Of a stretch of DNA of 64,000 nt, positions 41,106 to 52,950 are shown piece after piece (the stretch's first letter is position 1; every line of letters begins with the position of its first letter). Made by a program: the position numbers and the translations under genes. The DNA comes from Eurosta solidaginis (taxonomy: Eukaryota > Arthropoda > Insecta > Diptera > Tephritidae), in assembly GCF_040869045.1 (NCBI RefSeq), contig NC_090319.1, positions 375,549,601 through 375,613,600 on the forward strand. The letters run 5' to 3'. The notes below the pieces were generated by a model, which saw nothing but the letters and a program-made list of their open reading frames with translations, had not been told where the DNA came from and made no database searches.

Positions 41106-41420
41106 TTATGGGGCTTAGAATATATCCGCGGCAGATATGCCAGTCGTAAGAGGCGACTAAAATACCAAGTTGATTCAAGGGGTTGTGTAGCGTAACAACC
41201 TAATTGCAAACTCCCGTGGCGAATGCTATTTCTTTAGCAACTGAGGCTCTGGCCTCCCCAAGCTCCTCATGGACCGAGGGGGTGGGAGGACGAGATGATC
41301 TAGAAGCTTTCATATGGTCATACTAAATCGAACCCGAGATGTTCGAGCTAGTACCTAAATGGTGCTTGTTACCGGAACGTACCGGGGAGTGTCCTTATCG
41401 CTACAACAGCAACAACAAGA
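41106..41420 (+). mobile_element. GTTGTTGTAG retroposon, plus copy
   Basis: TCGTAAGAGGCGACTAAAAT, ATTCAAGGGGTTGTGTAGCG and the end TTATCGCTACAACAGCAACA place this copy in plus orientation with its tail at the right. It is more diverged than the copy at 8111 and has an internal deletion before the tail. Confidence 0.82.
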
Positions 41421-41759
41421 ACCTGGAAACGCTTGCAAGATAGGATGTTTTCGAATAGTCTGTGTTTTACCTGAGCATAGCATCAAGTTGGTCCAAATAA
41501 CGTGAACTTTGTCGTTAACACATCAAAAATGGAACTCGTGCTTCGTTCCAAAGAAGCACAAGATCCATTAACTCAGATCAGCCTAAATTGGGGAAGAACC
41601 ACAGATACTGTATAACAGAACTAAGTGTAGCGGGATTGTGTTGGCAAGAAAATTGTTTTGGCTACTTTTTGACTGGGTTATTATTTGTGGAATTTGTTAG
41701 TAATTTCATGTTTTAATGAAATCATACATTTTGTTGGTTAATGTACAAAATAAATACAA

Positions 41760-42030
41760 AGGTTTTAGGACGAGCCTCCCACCAACTTGTGTCGTGCTCT
41801 TTTTAATTTTTACTACGAAATATTTTACGCCGACTCCAAACGGCACCTGCGGCATAACAGTTTTTACTGAGAAGCTTTTCAAAAAAAAAAAAAAAATTAC
41901 TGCCGAGGAAAAAATTTATTTTCTAATTGAAAGAAATTATTTCGAAATTGTTAGATGTTGCTTTGTCTGAGGTTCGAATCCAGGATGAGCGGAGCACGCT
42001 ACCACCACACCACTGCGGCCGCCTATGAAT
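41760..42030 (-). mobile_element. tRNA-derived SINE (family 1), diverged copy
   Basis: On the minus strand the head reads GGTGTGGTGGTAGCGTGCTC (A-box region) and then TGGATTCGAACC (B-box region). The body matches the SINE at 46269-46610: GACTCCAAACGGCACCTGCG corresponds to GACTCCGAACGGCATCTGC. Compared with it, an internal part is replaced by an A run (41880-41896). Confidence 0.75.
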
Positions 42031-42938
42031 ATGGTCAAGTAAAAATATGGTTATGACTATCTCAACTTTGCCAAGCCGTTTAGTTTCTAAAGGTTCGACG
42101 TACATGTTTTTAACATAAGTTTGCAATTTTATCCGATAAAGTTTTCGCAATATCTGGCCTTCGCATGAGTTTAAGATATTTTGCTCTCAGTCAAGACGAT
42201 GGGAGGCTGTCCGGTAAAGTTGGAATAAAGAACGCAAGATTTTTTAATTCAAGTTTCGCTAAACTTTTAGATAAGTTCTTCTTAGCTCATAGAGAACCTC
42301 ATTGGACCCGAATAAAATAAAGCGAAAACAAGAAATCGGTAACTGTAATTTAACAATTATTAACATTTTAATACGTCGAGGAAACAAAATTATTAACTTT
42401 GCGAACACTTGAGGAAGAAAAGTTATCTTTATGAAAAGCAGGATGATCAATGTAGTTATCTTTGAAATTGTCACTATTTCAAATTCGACCATTTCATATG
42501 AGCATGCCCGCAACGGACTTTGTGACCAATTAACGTCAATTAACTTTATGGCCGTTGATCGTATGTCGCTCCTCTTCCCTCGAATGATGGGAAGAGGATT
42601 GAAATAGTTATGAAAACATAAGAAACTTAAAAGTTCCAATGGAACAATTTAAAATTTCTTGGTGAGGCACACTTATACACACACATATCCTCCTATAAAA
42701 AGATACAAATATACACACTGCACGTGAATAATAAAAGAACAAGCCCAAAAGCGACTACCAACTAATTCCTTTCTGTTATACAGTAATGCCTTTGTCCATT
42801 TAACATTGGTCATGGTTAACCGATATCTGGCATACTTCACTTAATTAGGCTATAGTCGTTACCATTTACGAATAGCGCAAATTGGTGATGGTTTTTGTTG
42901 TGTCAACAAGAACGTTCGTTATTTTTCTTAGCCTCACC
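42031..42938. other. Unassigned AT-rich intergenic DNA
   Basis: No coding exon was supported. CCATTTAACATTGG, GTTAACCGATATC and CCATTTACG near 42795-42870 look like a decayed relative of the MITE at 11430-11853, but this is weak. Confidence 0.4.
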
Positions 42939-43831
42939 ATTTGATGCAGTGGCGTAGCGTGCCTTGGCGGGGCACCGTATAAAAAGTTATTTGGGGGCCC
43001 TCAGGAAGGGTACAGATTTCCCAAAAAAAAAAAATCTTAAAATTACAAGAAATATTTATTCATCATACATAAAAGGCGCATCTCCTTACCTTGAATTTAA
43101 TAAAATACTGACTTAAATGTGAAAATATCTTTCATAATTTGTCAAAATCAATTATTTTTATTAAAATCGAGTGTAAAATAACAAAGTTAGTTATAGCCTT
43201 ACAATGTTTGCTTTTATTGGTTTTCTATCGCTTTCTGGAAAAACGAATTGCGACGTCACGATCAGATATCCTCATGCAAAACAATTGAAAAGTGCACAAA
43301 ATTTATATGGATTTATATGATAATGACGTTGTTTAATAGTCAAGCTGGTCTCACTATGCATTTGGATATATGATTTTCAAAGATAACTTGGCCACCTTAT
43401 TCGTATGCTCATTTTATAAGCCGACATTACGTACTGGTAGATTATAATATTTTACCGTGCCTTCACTACATTATTTCTTCTATTTGCCCATACAAAGGTA
43501 TACATCTTTAACATACATACATATGTACATAGCACAGCTAGAAGAATTGCATTGCATTATTTTCTTGTATACTAATCTCATATTTAGTGAGCCATTATGC
43601 GACAATAACAATTTTGTATTACATATTGATATATAATAAAGTTATGGAGACTAACGTTTCAGTTTGAAATGAAACCTTGTCAAATAAACCAGCAAGCAGA
43701 ATCATTCGCTATTTTTCCTTTTGAGTGTTTAGGCGGTACAGTTCCTAAACAGACGTCACCACTCTAATAATATCAGTCTCTTTATAACAGTGATTTAAAA
43801 TGTCCATATCTTCGTTATCATTAAAGATATT

Positions 43832-44702
43832 CAGCCCAATTCTAAACCAAAATTCCGTGCGAGTTTTTTCCCTTCTCCCATTCCTCGTATTCTAAATAAA
43901 AATTCCTTGTGAGTTTTTTCACTTCTCCCGGAAACCGGTAATGGGAGAAAAGTAGGTATTATGAGTGTGAGGGAGAGGGAGATTTCTCTGCCATTTCTTA
44001 GGAGTTTTTTCACTTGTTAAATTAAAGGGAATGCATCGAAATAGTTAAAGGAAATTGGTTCTTTTAAGAAAGAACACTTATTTGTACAAATTTGTGCTAA
44101 AATATGTATTTATATTCTACCACAATATTCTCACTGTTAATACACCAACAACTTTATTTAAGTCGAAAAGTATATCATAAGTAACGGTAGAGCTCTTGGT
44201 ATACATATTTGATGCAGCCATCCAGAAATTGCGCAAGGATTTTTTAATAAGGCTTAAATAGATTTGGGCATATGACGGAGGATGAATTCAACTCAACTTG
44301 GCCGCCAGAAAATTGCTTTGCTGAATGAAAGCAGGCAACTCCGGCAGATTTGTGTTATGCGGCCGTCTTCTTCTTATGTTCCGCTGTTGATGTTGCTGTG
44401 GCACCAATTCATTACTCATCTCAGTGAATACCACATGAAATGCAATAAATACTGTGCATTGTTTATATTTTATTTCTTAATTTCCAACAAATTTGCAACA
44501 ATAATTAAACCTTTAAATTTTTTAAACAAAATAAGAAATGTGCAACGAAATTTCAATTGACAAAACAGCTGACTTCGAAAATTTGAAGTTCCTATTCCCC
44601 AATTATTGTTCTCCCTAGGAGAACAGAATTGGAGGAATTTTTCCGCGGTAATAAAAAAATGCGCGAGAACAAAATTCCGCGAGAATATTTAGAATTGGCC
44701 TG
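43832..44702. mobile_element. Possible MITE with CAGSCCAATTCTAAA ends
   Basis: CAGCCCAATTCTAAA at 43832 and, inverted, CAGGCCAATTCTAAA ending at 44702 form terminal inverted repeats. The GGAATTTTGTTCTCGCG side resembles the AATTCCGTGCGAG side. No target duplication was seen, so the boundaries may be approximate. The plus-strand frame at 44282-44560 has no recognisable motif. Confidence 0.5.
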
Positions 44703-44774
44703 ATTAAAAAAAAATAACTGTCTCATTTTAGTTATGCAAAATAGCTGTAAATTTTGGTAATAACAAATAAAGGT

Positions 44775-45676
44775 GTCTAAGTTCGGGTGTAAACGAACAT
44801 TATATACTCAGCTTGAGCTTCAATTGTACATTTCATTTCAGATAAATTACTTTTCTACATAACACGTGGCACCGCCCGTTAAAACAAAATGTCTCCCCAT
44901 TTCCTCTTACAATAAAACATAGAAAATTGCTTTGTCATAAAAGGGGCGGTGCCACGCTCATTTTTTTAAATTTGAAAATTTTCCTATTCATTGTTATAAA
45001 TCCACTTGGGAGATGAAATACCATTGTTATAAAGCTCTTTTTTTGCAAAGATATAGCTCATTTTATTCGTCCACCACCCTTTTAAAAATCTTTTATATAA
45101 AAGTGGGCGTGGTCCTTAACCGATTTCGTTAATTTTTCTTCAAATCATTCCCAATAGTAGAGGCAACCTCTCTGCCGAATTTTGTTACGATAGGCTTAAC
45201 GATTTTTGATTTATGATTAATAATATTTGTAAAATTGATTTTATCATAAGTGGGCGGTACCACGCCCACGGTAAAATTTTTATCAAGAGTCTCAATATCA
45301 GTCCACATGTCAAATTTCAACATTCTTGGTGTATTGTTTATTAAATTATCAGGTTTTTTGTGTTTTCCAAAATTTTATATATATAAAAAGTGGGCGTGAT
45401 TATGATCCGATTTCGCTCATTTTCAATACCAATCTATTCTGGGTCCAGATAAGCTAGTGTACCAAATTTGGTAAAGATATCTCAATATTTACTCAAGTTA
45501 TCGTGCTAACGGGCGGACGGACGGACGGACATGGCTCAATGAAATTTTTTTTCGATACTGATGATTTTGGTATATGGAAGTCTACATCTATCTCGATTCC
45601 TTTATACCTGTACAACCAACCGTTATCCAATCAAAGTAAATATACTCTGTGTGCAAAGCACGCTGAGTATAAAAAA
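44775..45676. mobile_element. TATACTCAGC...CCGAAC element, copy 2 (inverted, shorter)
   Basis: The copy starts with AAGTTCGGGTGTAAACGAAC and ends with GCAAAGCACGCTGAGTATAA. It contains GTGGCACCGCCC, GTGGGCGTGGTCC and CGGACGGACGGACGGACATG. It is the reverse of the copy at 3079-5526 with a shorter body. Confidence 0.72.
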
Positions 45677-45820
45677 AGTAGTCATCTAGCCTATTATACC
45701 TATGTATCACTATTTAACAAAAACATAAGAAACAATTCGAATTAAATGTTCACTCACTCTCCTTACCTTTTTTTTTAGCAAACTGATTTATTAAATAAAT
45801 CATTTATATTTGATGATGAC

Positions 45821-48397
45821 TTAAATTTTTCTAAAGTTTCCCTCTATAGACAATCGTGACAGGTCTGGGAGGCGTTCCTGCCCCACTGAAGTCCTTAAGT
45901 AATTTTTTATAAGTTTTAATTTAGAAAAATTTCTTTCAGCAGTTGCTGTTGTAACCGGAAGGGTCATAAATAAAAAGCATGCTGTTATTACCTCCGGAAA
46001 ACTGGATGAAAGACCATTGATTTCTATGATTAATAATTTAATTAGTTCCATTGAGTGAATTTTTGGGATTTCTAATTTTAAACATATTCTAAGAGTATTT
46101 AATTGGTCGTAAAGGTTAACTGAGATGTCATTACTGTATTTAGTGGACAATTTTCCCGAAGCGTTTAATAACTCTTACTACTCAGGTTGCGAAGGCTCTG
46201 AAATCTTTGCTAAGTTTGCGAAATTAATATATCTAAACTGCAGTAGCAAACATTGACTTTGAAATAAGTTGTAAGGCGCGATAACCTCCGAAGATCTAAA
46301 GCCGAGCTTCTCTTCCAATTTGCGTCGTGCTCCTCTTGATTTTCCCTACAAATTGGCCGGACGGGACCTACATGTTTTATTCCGACTCCGAACGGCATCT
46401 GCAAGGTAGATGAGCTTTCACTGAGAGCTTTTCATGGCAGAAATACACTCGAAGCGCTTACCAGACACTGCCGAGGGGCGACCCCGCTTAGAAAAATTTT
46501 CTTATAATTGAAAAACCTTATTTCTAAAATTTTGATGTTGCTTTGGCCGGGGGTTGAACCCGGGGCATACGGTGTGGTTGGCGGAGCACACTATCATCAC
46601 ACCACGGTGGAATAAGATACGGGTCTGAAATTCTCTCATATTGTGACAACTCGCCAAAAAACCGCTTGGTTATTTTTCTTCTTTTATTTATAAAAACAGT
46701 TGACACATTCCACTCTTTTGCGAAATCTTTAGTCTCTTTAAGTAAAGTATTGAAAGAATTTTCATTCCTCAAATCGCAGAGTCTATTCATAAGATTACTT
46801 AATAGTATACTAGTTTTTTGTAAGTCATTATTTTCATGCTGTAGAGCTTTAGAAACAGGGTTAAATAGCAGGGTAAATAGTAAAGAAAAAAATGTCACAA
46901 GAATTAAGAAATCATAACTCTCTAAAATCTTTATTATATTTTTACATTCTTCACGTTCATATTTTTTATTCGAAGTTGAAGTTAGTTGGTACAAAGTTTT
47001 CATGATTAATAAATAATTTTTCTTTACCGCTAATAAAGCGTCGTTCCTTGAAGACCATCTGGTGGGACATACCTTTTTAAGGGTAATTAAATATTTTTCT
47101 GATGAATCGTCACTTAACATTGCCCAGCGTTTTATATTAATGCCAAAAAATAGTATATATTAATTCTAGATTATCGACACTTCACGAATATGTTTCGCAG
47201 CATCGTTTAAAATTAAATTTAATGCGTGCTCAGCACAATGAACATAATCGGCATTTGGAGCATCATGCTCTTTTATTAGGGTTTGGAACCCTCCATAAAC
47301 ACCTGACATAACATTTGCTCCATCATAACCCTGTCCTCTACATTTATTCAAATCAATTCCATATTCTTTAATCGTATTTAAAATTTCAGTTTTATGGTCT
47401 TCAGCACTGCAACCAGATACTGCAGTAAACCCCAAAAAGTACTCACAGATTTTTAATTCTTTAGGCACATTATCATCATTTCTTTGTAATCGTGATATAT
47501 CTAAAAACTACAGAATGTTGGTAAATTTTTGACAAGTCTTGTGTTGTATCAAGAATTATTAAGAAAGCTCCATTTTTTACAATTTCTGAGATTATATTGT
47601 TTCTAAATGCAGTACCAAGCAAACTAGTAATTTCATTTTGAATTGTAGGGCTTAAATAATTTATTTCGCCTTTTGGTTTTAGAAGAAGATCTCATCAGCA
47701 TCATAATTAGATAGCAAACGTATAAATGCCATAAAATTTCCAGAATTAGAATCATTGCCTCTTAAAGGCAGATTACAAGATGCTAAAGTAATTATAACAT
47801 TAATTATACGATGCAATACATCTCTCCAGAATGTAATTTTACAATTTATTTCACTTTGCAATAAAGTATTGATGGTATTTCCTTGTAACCAATTATTATA
47901 AGATAGGGATGCATTAATATGCTGCTGTGACTTTTCATGGTCAAGTATAGTTTGCGAAAAATGACTTCTAACCGAAACACCGTTCACCAATGCAATAGAG
48001 AACGATTTGCTTTGACGATCTGCTAATAACCAACAAAAGTGGCAATACGGTTTGTGTAAAACATTAGAATAACATAAACACGGTCTTGGAATTTGTATGC
48101 CTGCCTACTCGAAATATGAATAATAATAGGCTGGAAAAGATCGGTTACTTTGTGAATCTTTTGCAAACAGTCCTTGTAGTTTAAATGGACCCAATTTAAA
48201 AATTATTTTTCGTTCGCATTCAGTTGGATTTACACCAAAATTTCCTCTATCTGATGAAATTATATTACAATCTTCAGATATCAAAGAATCGTCGATTTTG
48301 GTTTCTTCTATTTCCGGATGGATATCTGATGAAGGATGCACTTCGGTTTCTTCGATTTCAGGATGGACATCTGATGAAAAATGTGCTTCAGGAGAAT
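45821..48397 (-). pseudogene. hAT transposase (ZMYM/DUF4371-like), broken by indels and a SINE
   Basis: Minus-strand fragments, in order, give a transposase of the hAT group. 48105-48397, after an acceptor TTATCAG, is an acidic N-terminus with a duplicated HPEIEETEVHPSSD unit leading into a TTF-type region. 47679-47990 (NGVSVRSHFSQTILDHEKSQ, IITLASCNLPLRGNDSNSGN) is DUF4371-like. 47166-47468 contains CRGQGYDGANVMSGVYGG and HCAEHALNLILNDAAK. 46524-47120 contains KKVCPTRWSSRNDALLA. 45821-46150 ends with LPVTTATAERNFSKLKLIKN, the dimerisation segment. Frames are separated by small indels, and a SINE at 46269 splits the last two. It was the enzyme of the surrounding 7.55-kb element. Confidence 0.88.
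46269..46610 (-). mobile_element. tRNA-derived SINE (family 1), 342 bp, AATAAG duplication
   Basis: The SINE interrupts the transposase after ISDPYLI, and the direct repeat AATAAG flanks it (46263-46268 and 46611-46616). On the minus strand the head is GGTGTGATGATAGTGTGCTC (A box) and GGGTTCAACCCCCGGC (B box), followed by AAAGCAACATCAAAATTTTA. The body contains GCGGGGTCGCCCCTCGGCAG, and the 3' part contains GGAAGAGAAGCTCGGC. Pol III boxes mark it as tRNA-derived. The short duplication leaves the exact ends slightly uncertain. Confidence 0.85.
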
Positions 48398-48595
48398 CTG
48401 ATAATACAATTGTTAAAAAATAAAAACGAAAGTTTTCATAAATTTCAAAAATAAATGTTAAATAAATTACTCTACATAAGGTTACGATAAGTGAGTGTAA
48501 AGACATCCGCACATTCTTCGCGTGCTAGTACAAAGTCACCCATACGTGCAGCGCAGCCCATGCGCAGCTTTACGATGATAATTAAAACTGAAGAT

Positions 48596-49641
48596 CGTAG
48601 GGGTGCGAGTTCGACTCCCACTCCCGGGAGAAAAGGCTTTGAAGAGATTTACAAGGTATAATCGAAACAGCTGTCGCCTTGTCCGTCCTGATGTCACGTT
48701 GTTTAAATTTTTCCCAAATTATTAAATAAATTATAAAATTAAAAAAATTGCTTCAAATAAATGTTTTCATACATTTAAAAAAAAAAAGCAATATGGGCAA
48801 TCCCCGATTATTAAAAATCATACAAACAGACAAAATTGGTTAATTCGTTGTAGTTCTATAAATAGAACGAAAACAGCAACAAAAACCAAAGTTTCTTTGA
48901 AAACCGCCGTACCAAGCATAGCTTTAACACATAATTGCATACGAAGTATGCAATGTGTAAAAGATTAAAATATGCATAAAGGAGGCAATTGGGAAAGACT
49001 TCACAACAGGCATGACGTAGCTGAATGCGTTTACAACCATTTCAACTATCGTAGGGGTGCGAGTTCGACTCCCACTCCCGGGAGAAAAGGCTTTGAAGAG
49101 ATTTACAAGGTATAATCGAAACAGCTGTCGCCTTGTCCGTCCTGATGTCACGTTGTTTAAATTTTTCCCAAATTATTAAATAAATTATAAAATTAAAAAA
49201 ATTGCTTCAAATAAATGTTTTCATACATTTAAAAAAAAAAAGCAATATGGGCAATCCCCGATTATTAAAAATCATACAAACAGACAAAATTGGTTAATTC
49301 GTTGTAGTTCTATAAATAGAACGAAAACAGCAACAAAAACCAAAGTTTCTTTGAAAACCGCCGTACCAAGCATAGCTTTAACACATAATTGCATACGAAG
49401 TATGCAATGTGTAAAAGATTAAAATATGCATAAAGAAGGCAATTGGGAAAGACTTCACAACAGGCATGACGTAGCTGAATGCGTTTACAACCATTTCAAC
49501 TATCGTAGGAGTGCGAGTTCGACTCCCACTCCCGGGAGAAAAGGCTTTGAAGAGATTTACAAGGTATAATCGAAACAGCTGTAGCCTTGTCCGTCCTGAT
49601 GTCACGTTGTTTAAATTTTTCCCAAATTATTAAATAAATTA
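48596..49641 (+). mobile_element. Three-unit SINE (family 2) array inserted as one piece, 13-bp TSD
   Basis: TAAAACTGAAGAT flanks the array perfectly (48583-48595 and 49642-49654). Units repeat every about 454 bp. Each unit has a tRNA-like head (ACGTAGCTGAATGCGTTT, then GTGCGAGTTCGACTCCCACT), a body (GAAGAGATTTACAAGG...GTCCGTCCTGATGTCACG), an AT-rich end and a roughly 270-bp spacer. The first unit starts inside the head, and the third ends at the SINE tail AAATAAATTATAAA. Confidence 0.92.
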
Positions 49642-50504
49642 TAAAACTGAAGATAATTTATGAACATACGCTTGAAATGGTTTGCTATTCAAAATCATTC
49701 GTAACCAATCACTGACCGTAAGTTGAGAAATCAAATTTAGCTTGGATTATCTTTGGAGGTTACTATTTTTTTCGATTGAGTTTCAGACGAAGGTCTGCCA
49801 TAGTAAAATCATTTAAATAAACAAACCAATATACGTTTGCGAATAATTGTAAATGATTTTACTATGGAAACAAACATCGGAAACTCAATCGCTATCGCAA
49901 AAATATTAATAGTAATCCCCCAGGTAGATGAGATAAATGGGTTGGATAGTAACATTTTTACTTAGGAATAATACTTACCTTTGCAATCACTTACAGAAGG
50001 TGTCTAAAAAAATTAAGAAATTTTGGGCACTTTTTTTATGACCTCCTGTTTAGTTTTTCTTTTCGTAACTCCGCTGGGATAATCTCTTTCCCTTTCACTC
50101 ATTGTGTTTTACAAATCTCTACTAACGCCATTTAATGAGGAGAACAAATTGTTTGTATTGTATTACAATGTAATGTACAATTAAATTAAACACTTCAATA
50201 AACACAGCTCTCCGTGGTTCGTATGCAGATTAGACGTATTATTTTACGGGGGCATCCCTGTTGAAGTATATGACTGAAACGGGAAGTCCCGCAGCCAACG
50301 ATAATAACCGATGTAGTGTAGGGTGTTGCCAACTTTTGAACGGGAAAAAACAATTTGTTTGTTTTCAACCTTGTCATTTCAGAAGAAAAATAAAATTGGG
50401 AAGTTTTTATTAATTTTTTCAAGCATGTTGGGGGCCCTCGTGGTTTGGGGGCCCCGTATAATTGATACGGCTGATACGGCGGTAGCTACGTCCCTGATTT
50501 GATG

Positions 50505-51039
50505 GCAATCATTGGTATGATGTTGTGTTGAATTTACCATTCTTTGCGCTTTGTTTTTATTGTTTATTTTTTTTTTTTACGACAGTACCCACATCAAGGT
50601 GCTTTCACTGTATTACGTTGCAAAAATAATTTTTTCGTAAGCGGAAAAAAAATGAGGTATGTGAATTGACAGGTTGTAAACTTTTTCTTCCGAATCGCAA
50701 TACAATGATTTTAAGAGCTTTCACATACAGTCGATTTTTATGGAACATAAATATGTATATAGTTATAGCATTATAAGCAAGTCCATATAAGCTTGCGATG
50801 TCCACGCGGTATACTCTAATTTGCTGAATAAAAAAGCATGATCAAGATATTATAATTAGTTAAGAAAAATTCTTGACTACCAAGTTTATTCTTGTGAAGT
50901 TTGAAGTATAAATGTTTCATTAAAAAACATGGCGTGTGTACAAAGTACCCGTAAAGTTCGATGCGTGCGACTAGAGCTCGCTCAGGGGTTCAAGTGAAAC
51001 AAATGCAACTTTACTAGAAACAAATAGTTTCGTTGACAG
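50505..51039. other. Unassigned AT-rich DNA
   Basis: Near 50930-50990, GTACAAAGTACCCGTAAAGTTCGATG and ACTAGAGCTCGCTC resemble 63205-63300, so a shared unidentified repeat lies here. The rest is not recognised. Confidence 0.45.
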
Positions 51040-51245
51040 CCGATAACATATCGATGGCTTTTTTATTAATGGCTGGTAACTTTTCGATGATAAATCTATA
51101 ACATTTTTGTAACAAATCGATGTTTTTGATAACGTCCCGATATATTTTCGATTACTCTTTGATAACATGTCGATAGTATATTGATAAACAATCGATAAAT
51201 TTTTGATAACAAATCAATAACTCATCGATAGCTCATGTTATCGGT
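51040..51245. repeat. Degenerate tandem repeat rich in TATCGAT/TCGATA
   Basis: About 200 bp in which TTTTGATAACAAATCGATA-like units of roughly 20-25 bp recur. TCGATA or ATCGAT occurs about every 25 bp (for example ACATATCGATGGC, CATGTCGATAGT, CAATCGATAAATT, CATCGATAGCTC). Similar motifs occur once or twice at 63366 and 63905. Confidence 0.75.
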
Positions 51246-51637
51246 GGCAAAACACCCCGTTTCATTTCCTTTGCTTTGTTCCCACATCATGCTGTATTGT
51301 AGTGACTAAACGTATACTTACATTGTCTACTCCCCCATAGAGCATACCAATCCCACACACTATGCCCACATTACATACTACGCCTACACTACACACAATG
51401 CCTACTACATTCCGTGATCCCCCATATAACATACCACTTCCAAAAACTACGGTTGTGCTTACATTACGCTAACGCTCACATTATTGTTTCCCCCATACCG
51501 TGAGCAAAGGTTTTTATACATCAATATGCGATAAAATTGCAACAGAAACCACGATCGAAACCGCAACTTTAATTGTCACCATGGCAGTAATCGCAACCGT
51601 TATCATAATTGCTATCGCAATCGTAGCTGTAATTCAT

Positions 51638-51814
51638 AACTTGGCCTACGCCGACGATATGGTGCTAAATACAGACATTTCGGCCAACATGCGAGAAGTG
51701 CTACAAGCCGTTGATAAAGGCGCAACAGTCATCATGCTCAGCCGCAATGCAGCGAAGTGCACAACGCTCCACATACCAGGGAGGGGAAAGGGACCAAAGA
51801 CAGACGCGGAGTGA
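51638..51814 (+). pseudogene. LINE reverse transcriptase fragment with YADD motif
   Basis: The plus-strand frame contains HNLAYADDMVLNTDISANMR followed by LQAVDKGATVIMLSRNAAKC. The YADD box is the RT catalytic motif, and the downstream G...L..NAAKC spacing fits R2/R1-like non-LTR RTs. Only about 60 codons of RT are recognisable. The preceding part (51500-51637) is low-complexity and probably unrelated. It ends shortly after at TGA. Confidence 0.7.
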
Positions 51815-51825
51815 TAATTCAAACA

Positions 51826-52170
51826 TGCCCGAAATTACCCAGAGATATTATCTTTGAAAGCAACGCAGAAAATGGTTCCAAACACCAAAACAATCCCGAA
51901 ATGTTACCGAGATAGTTTCGACATCAATCGTAGGTAGTCCTTCAATTATTGCAAAAATAATCCCGAAATAGTCCCAAATTGATTTCTAAATAGTCCAAGA
52001 CAGAACCCGAAGCTAGTTCCGAAATAGGCCCTCCAAAATCCAGGCAGTGGTCCCGAACCAGTTTGGAGATTATCCGGAAATCATTTTGAAATAATCTCAA
52101 AATTATCGAGAGAATTTATTCAGAGATAGTCGCAAAATTATTCGAATTTAGCCACTAAATTTTCCCAACA
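51826..52170. repeat. Decayed CCCGAAATNATCCCGA-type minisatellite
   Basis: CCCGAAATTACCC, AATCCCGAAATGTTACC, ATAATCCCGAAATAGTCCC and GTTCCGAAATAGGCCC recur irregularly. This is the opposite-strand, diverged form of the GGGATCATTTCGGG repeats that fill 54362-58785. Confidence 0.6.
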
Positions 52171-52938
52171 TGGTGGCTTTTCTTTCTAAAGAATCTAAAT
52201 CGGCAACTATTGGGCAACACGAATTTTAAAAAACGAGCCGGACCCGTGCGCATCTTGCGCAACCAATATAAAAGTCTCTTATCAAATATTAACAAAAATC
52301 AGCTGTTCTATCAATCAATTAAAACTTACAGCTTACAGCTTGCGCTGCCATCTAGCGTATGATAGCAATTGCCGGCAATGCAGTGCAAACATTCAAAATA
52401 GTGTCATAGTACAAATAGATTTCTTTGTGTGCTCACAATCGTTTATTTTTAACAAATTATATTAATAAAATATAACTAAACAAAAGAACTATAGCCCGAA
52501 TCTCCATCTTTACAACCAAAACTTTATTTATAGATTTGGATTCCAAATAAGAGTGAAAAAGGGACCCGTACAAAAAACAGCAATTAGAAATAATATTTAT
52601 GATGATATGTCGTCGCCCTCTTGTATTTGTTGAGATTTTGTTGATTAATGAACTTCTTAAATTATCTTTAAAGGCCTCAGTTCAGTGCTGATTAAATTGA
52701 AATTCACCAAGCCAAAGGGGGTACAGTCAGTGTGGTTAAACACTGCGTATGAGTAATTAAATTATTTCATATGGCGCCAACTGTGGTCATGTGTGTGTGT
52801 GCGTGTGTGTGTGTGCGGGTTATTGCTGTAGTAACAATTCGTTGTAATTTTGTATGAATTATTATAACAATTAAAATTAACAACAAAGTAATTTAATTAA
52901 TTGTGTCCATTCACGTACGTATATAAATTCATATCCAA
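52171..52938. other. Unassigned AT-rich DNA
   Basis: It contains a (GT)n tract near 52792-52815. No exon was recognised. Confidence 0.5.
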
Positions 52939-52950
52939 TCTAATATATAT

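Larger units (their letters stand above)
42947..50496. mobile_element. 7.55-kb hAT element with ATTTGATG target duplication
   Basis: The 8-bp repeat ATTTGATG at 42939-42946 and 50497-50504 brackets the element. The left end is CAGTGGCGTAGCGTGCC and the right end, inverted, is CAGGGACGTAGCTACCG. Subterminal GGGGCMCCGTATAA and GGGGGCCCTC motifs are also mirrored. The transposase gene (minus strand) lies at 45821-48397+. Later insertions within it are a MITE-like segment (43832-44702), a TATACTCAGC element (44775-45676), a SINE (46269-46610) and a SINE array (48596-49641). The transposase is broken, so the element is not autonomous now. Confidence 0.9.

Noticed and set aside
46540..46610. tRNA gene suggested by GGTTCAACCCC
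   Set aside because: It is the head of a SINE bounded by AATAAG repeats, with a body shared by other copies.
49005..49545. tRNA gene suggested by GTTCGACTCCC and an A-box-like segment
   Set aside because: The head is part of a repeated SINE with target duplications, and no complete cloverleaf with matching acceptor stem could be drawn.
48924..49605. Two identical 75-codon minus-strand frames (MTSGRTR...)
   Set aside because: Both lie within SINE array units; the duplication reflects the 454-bp repeat, not a gene family.
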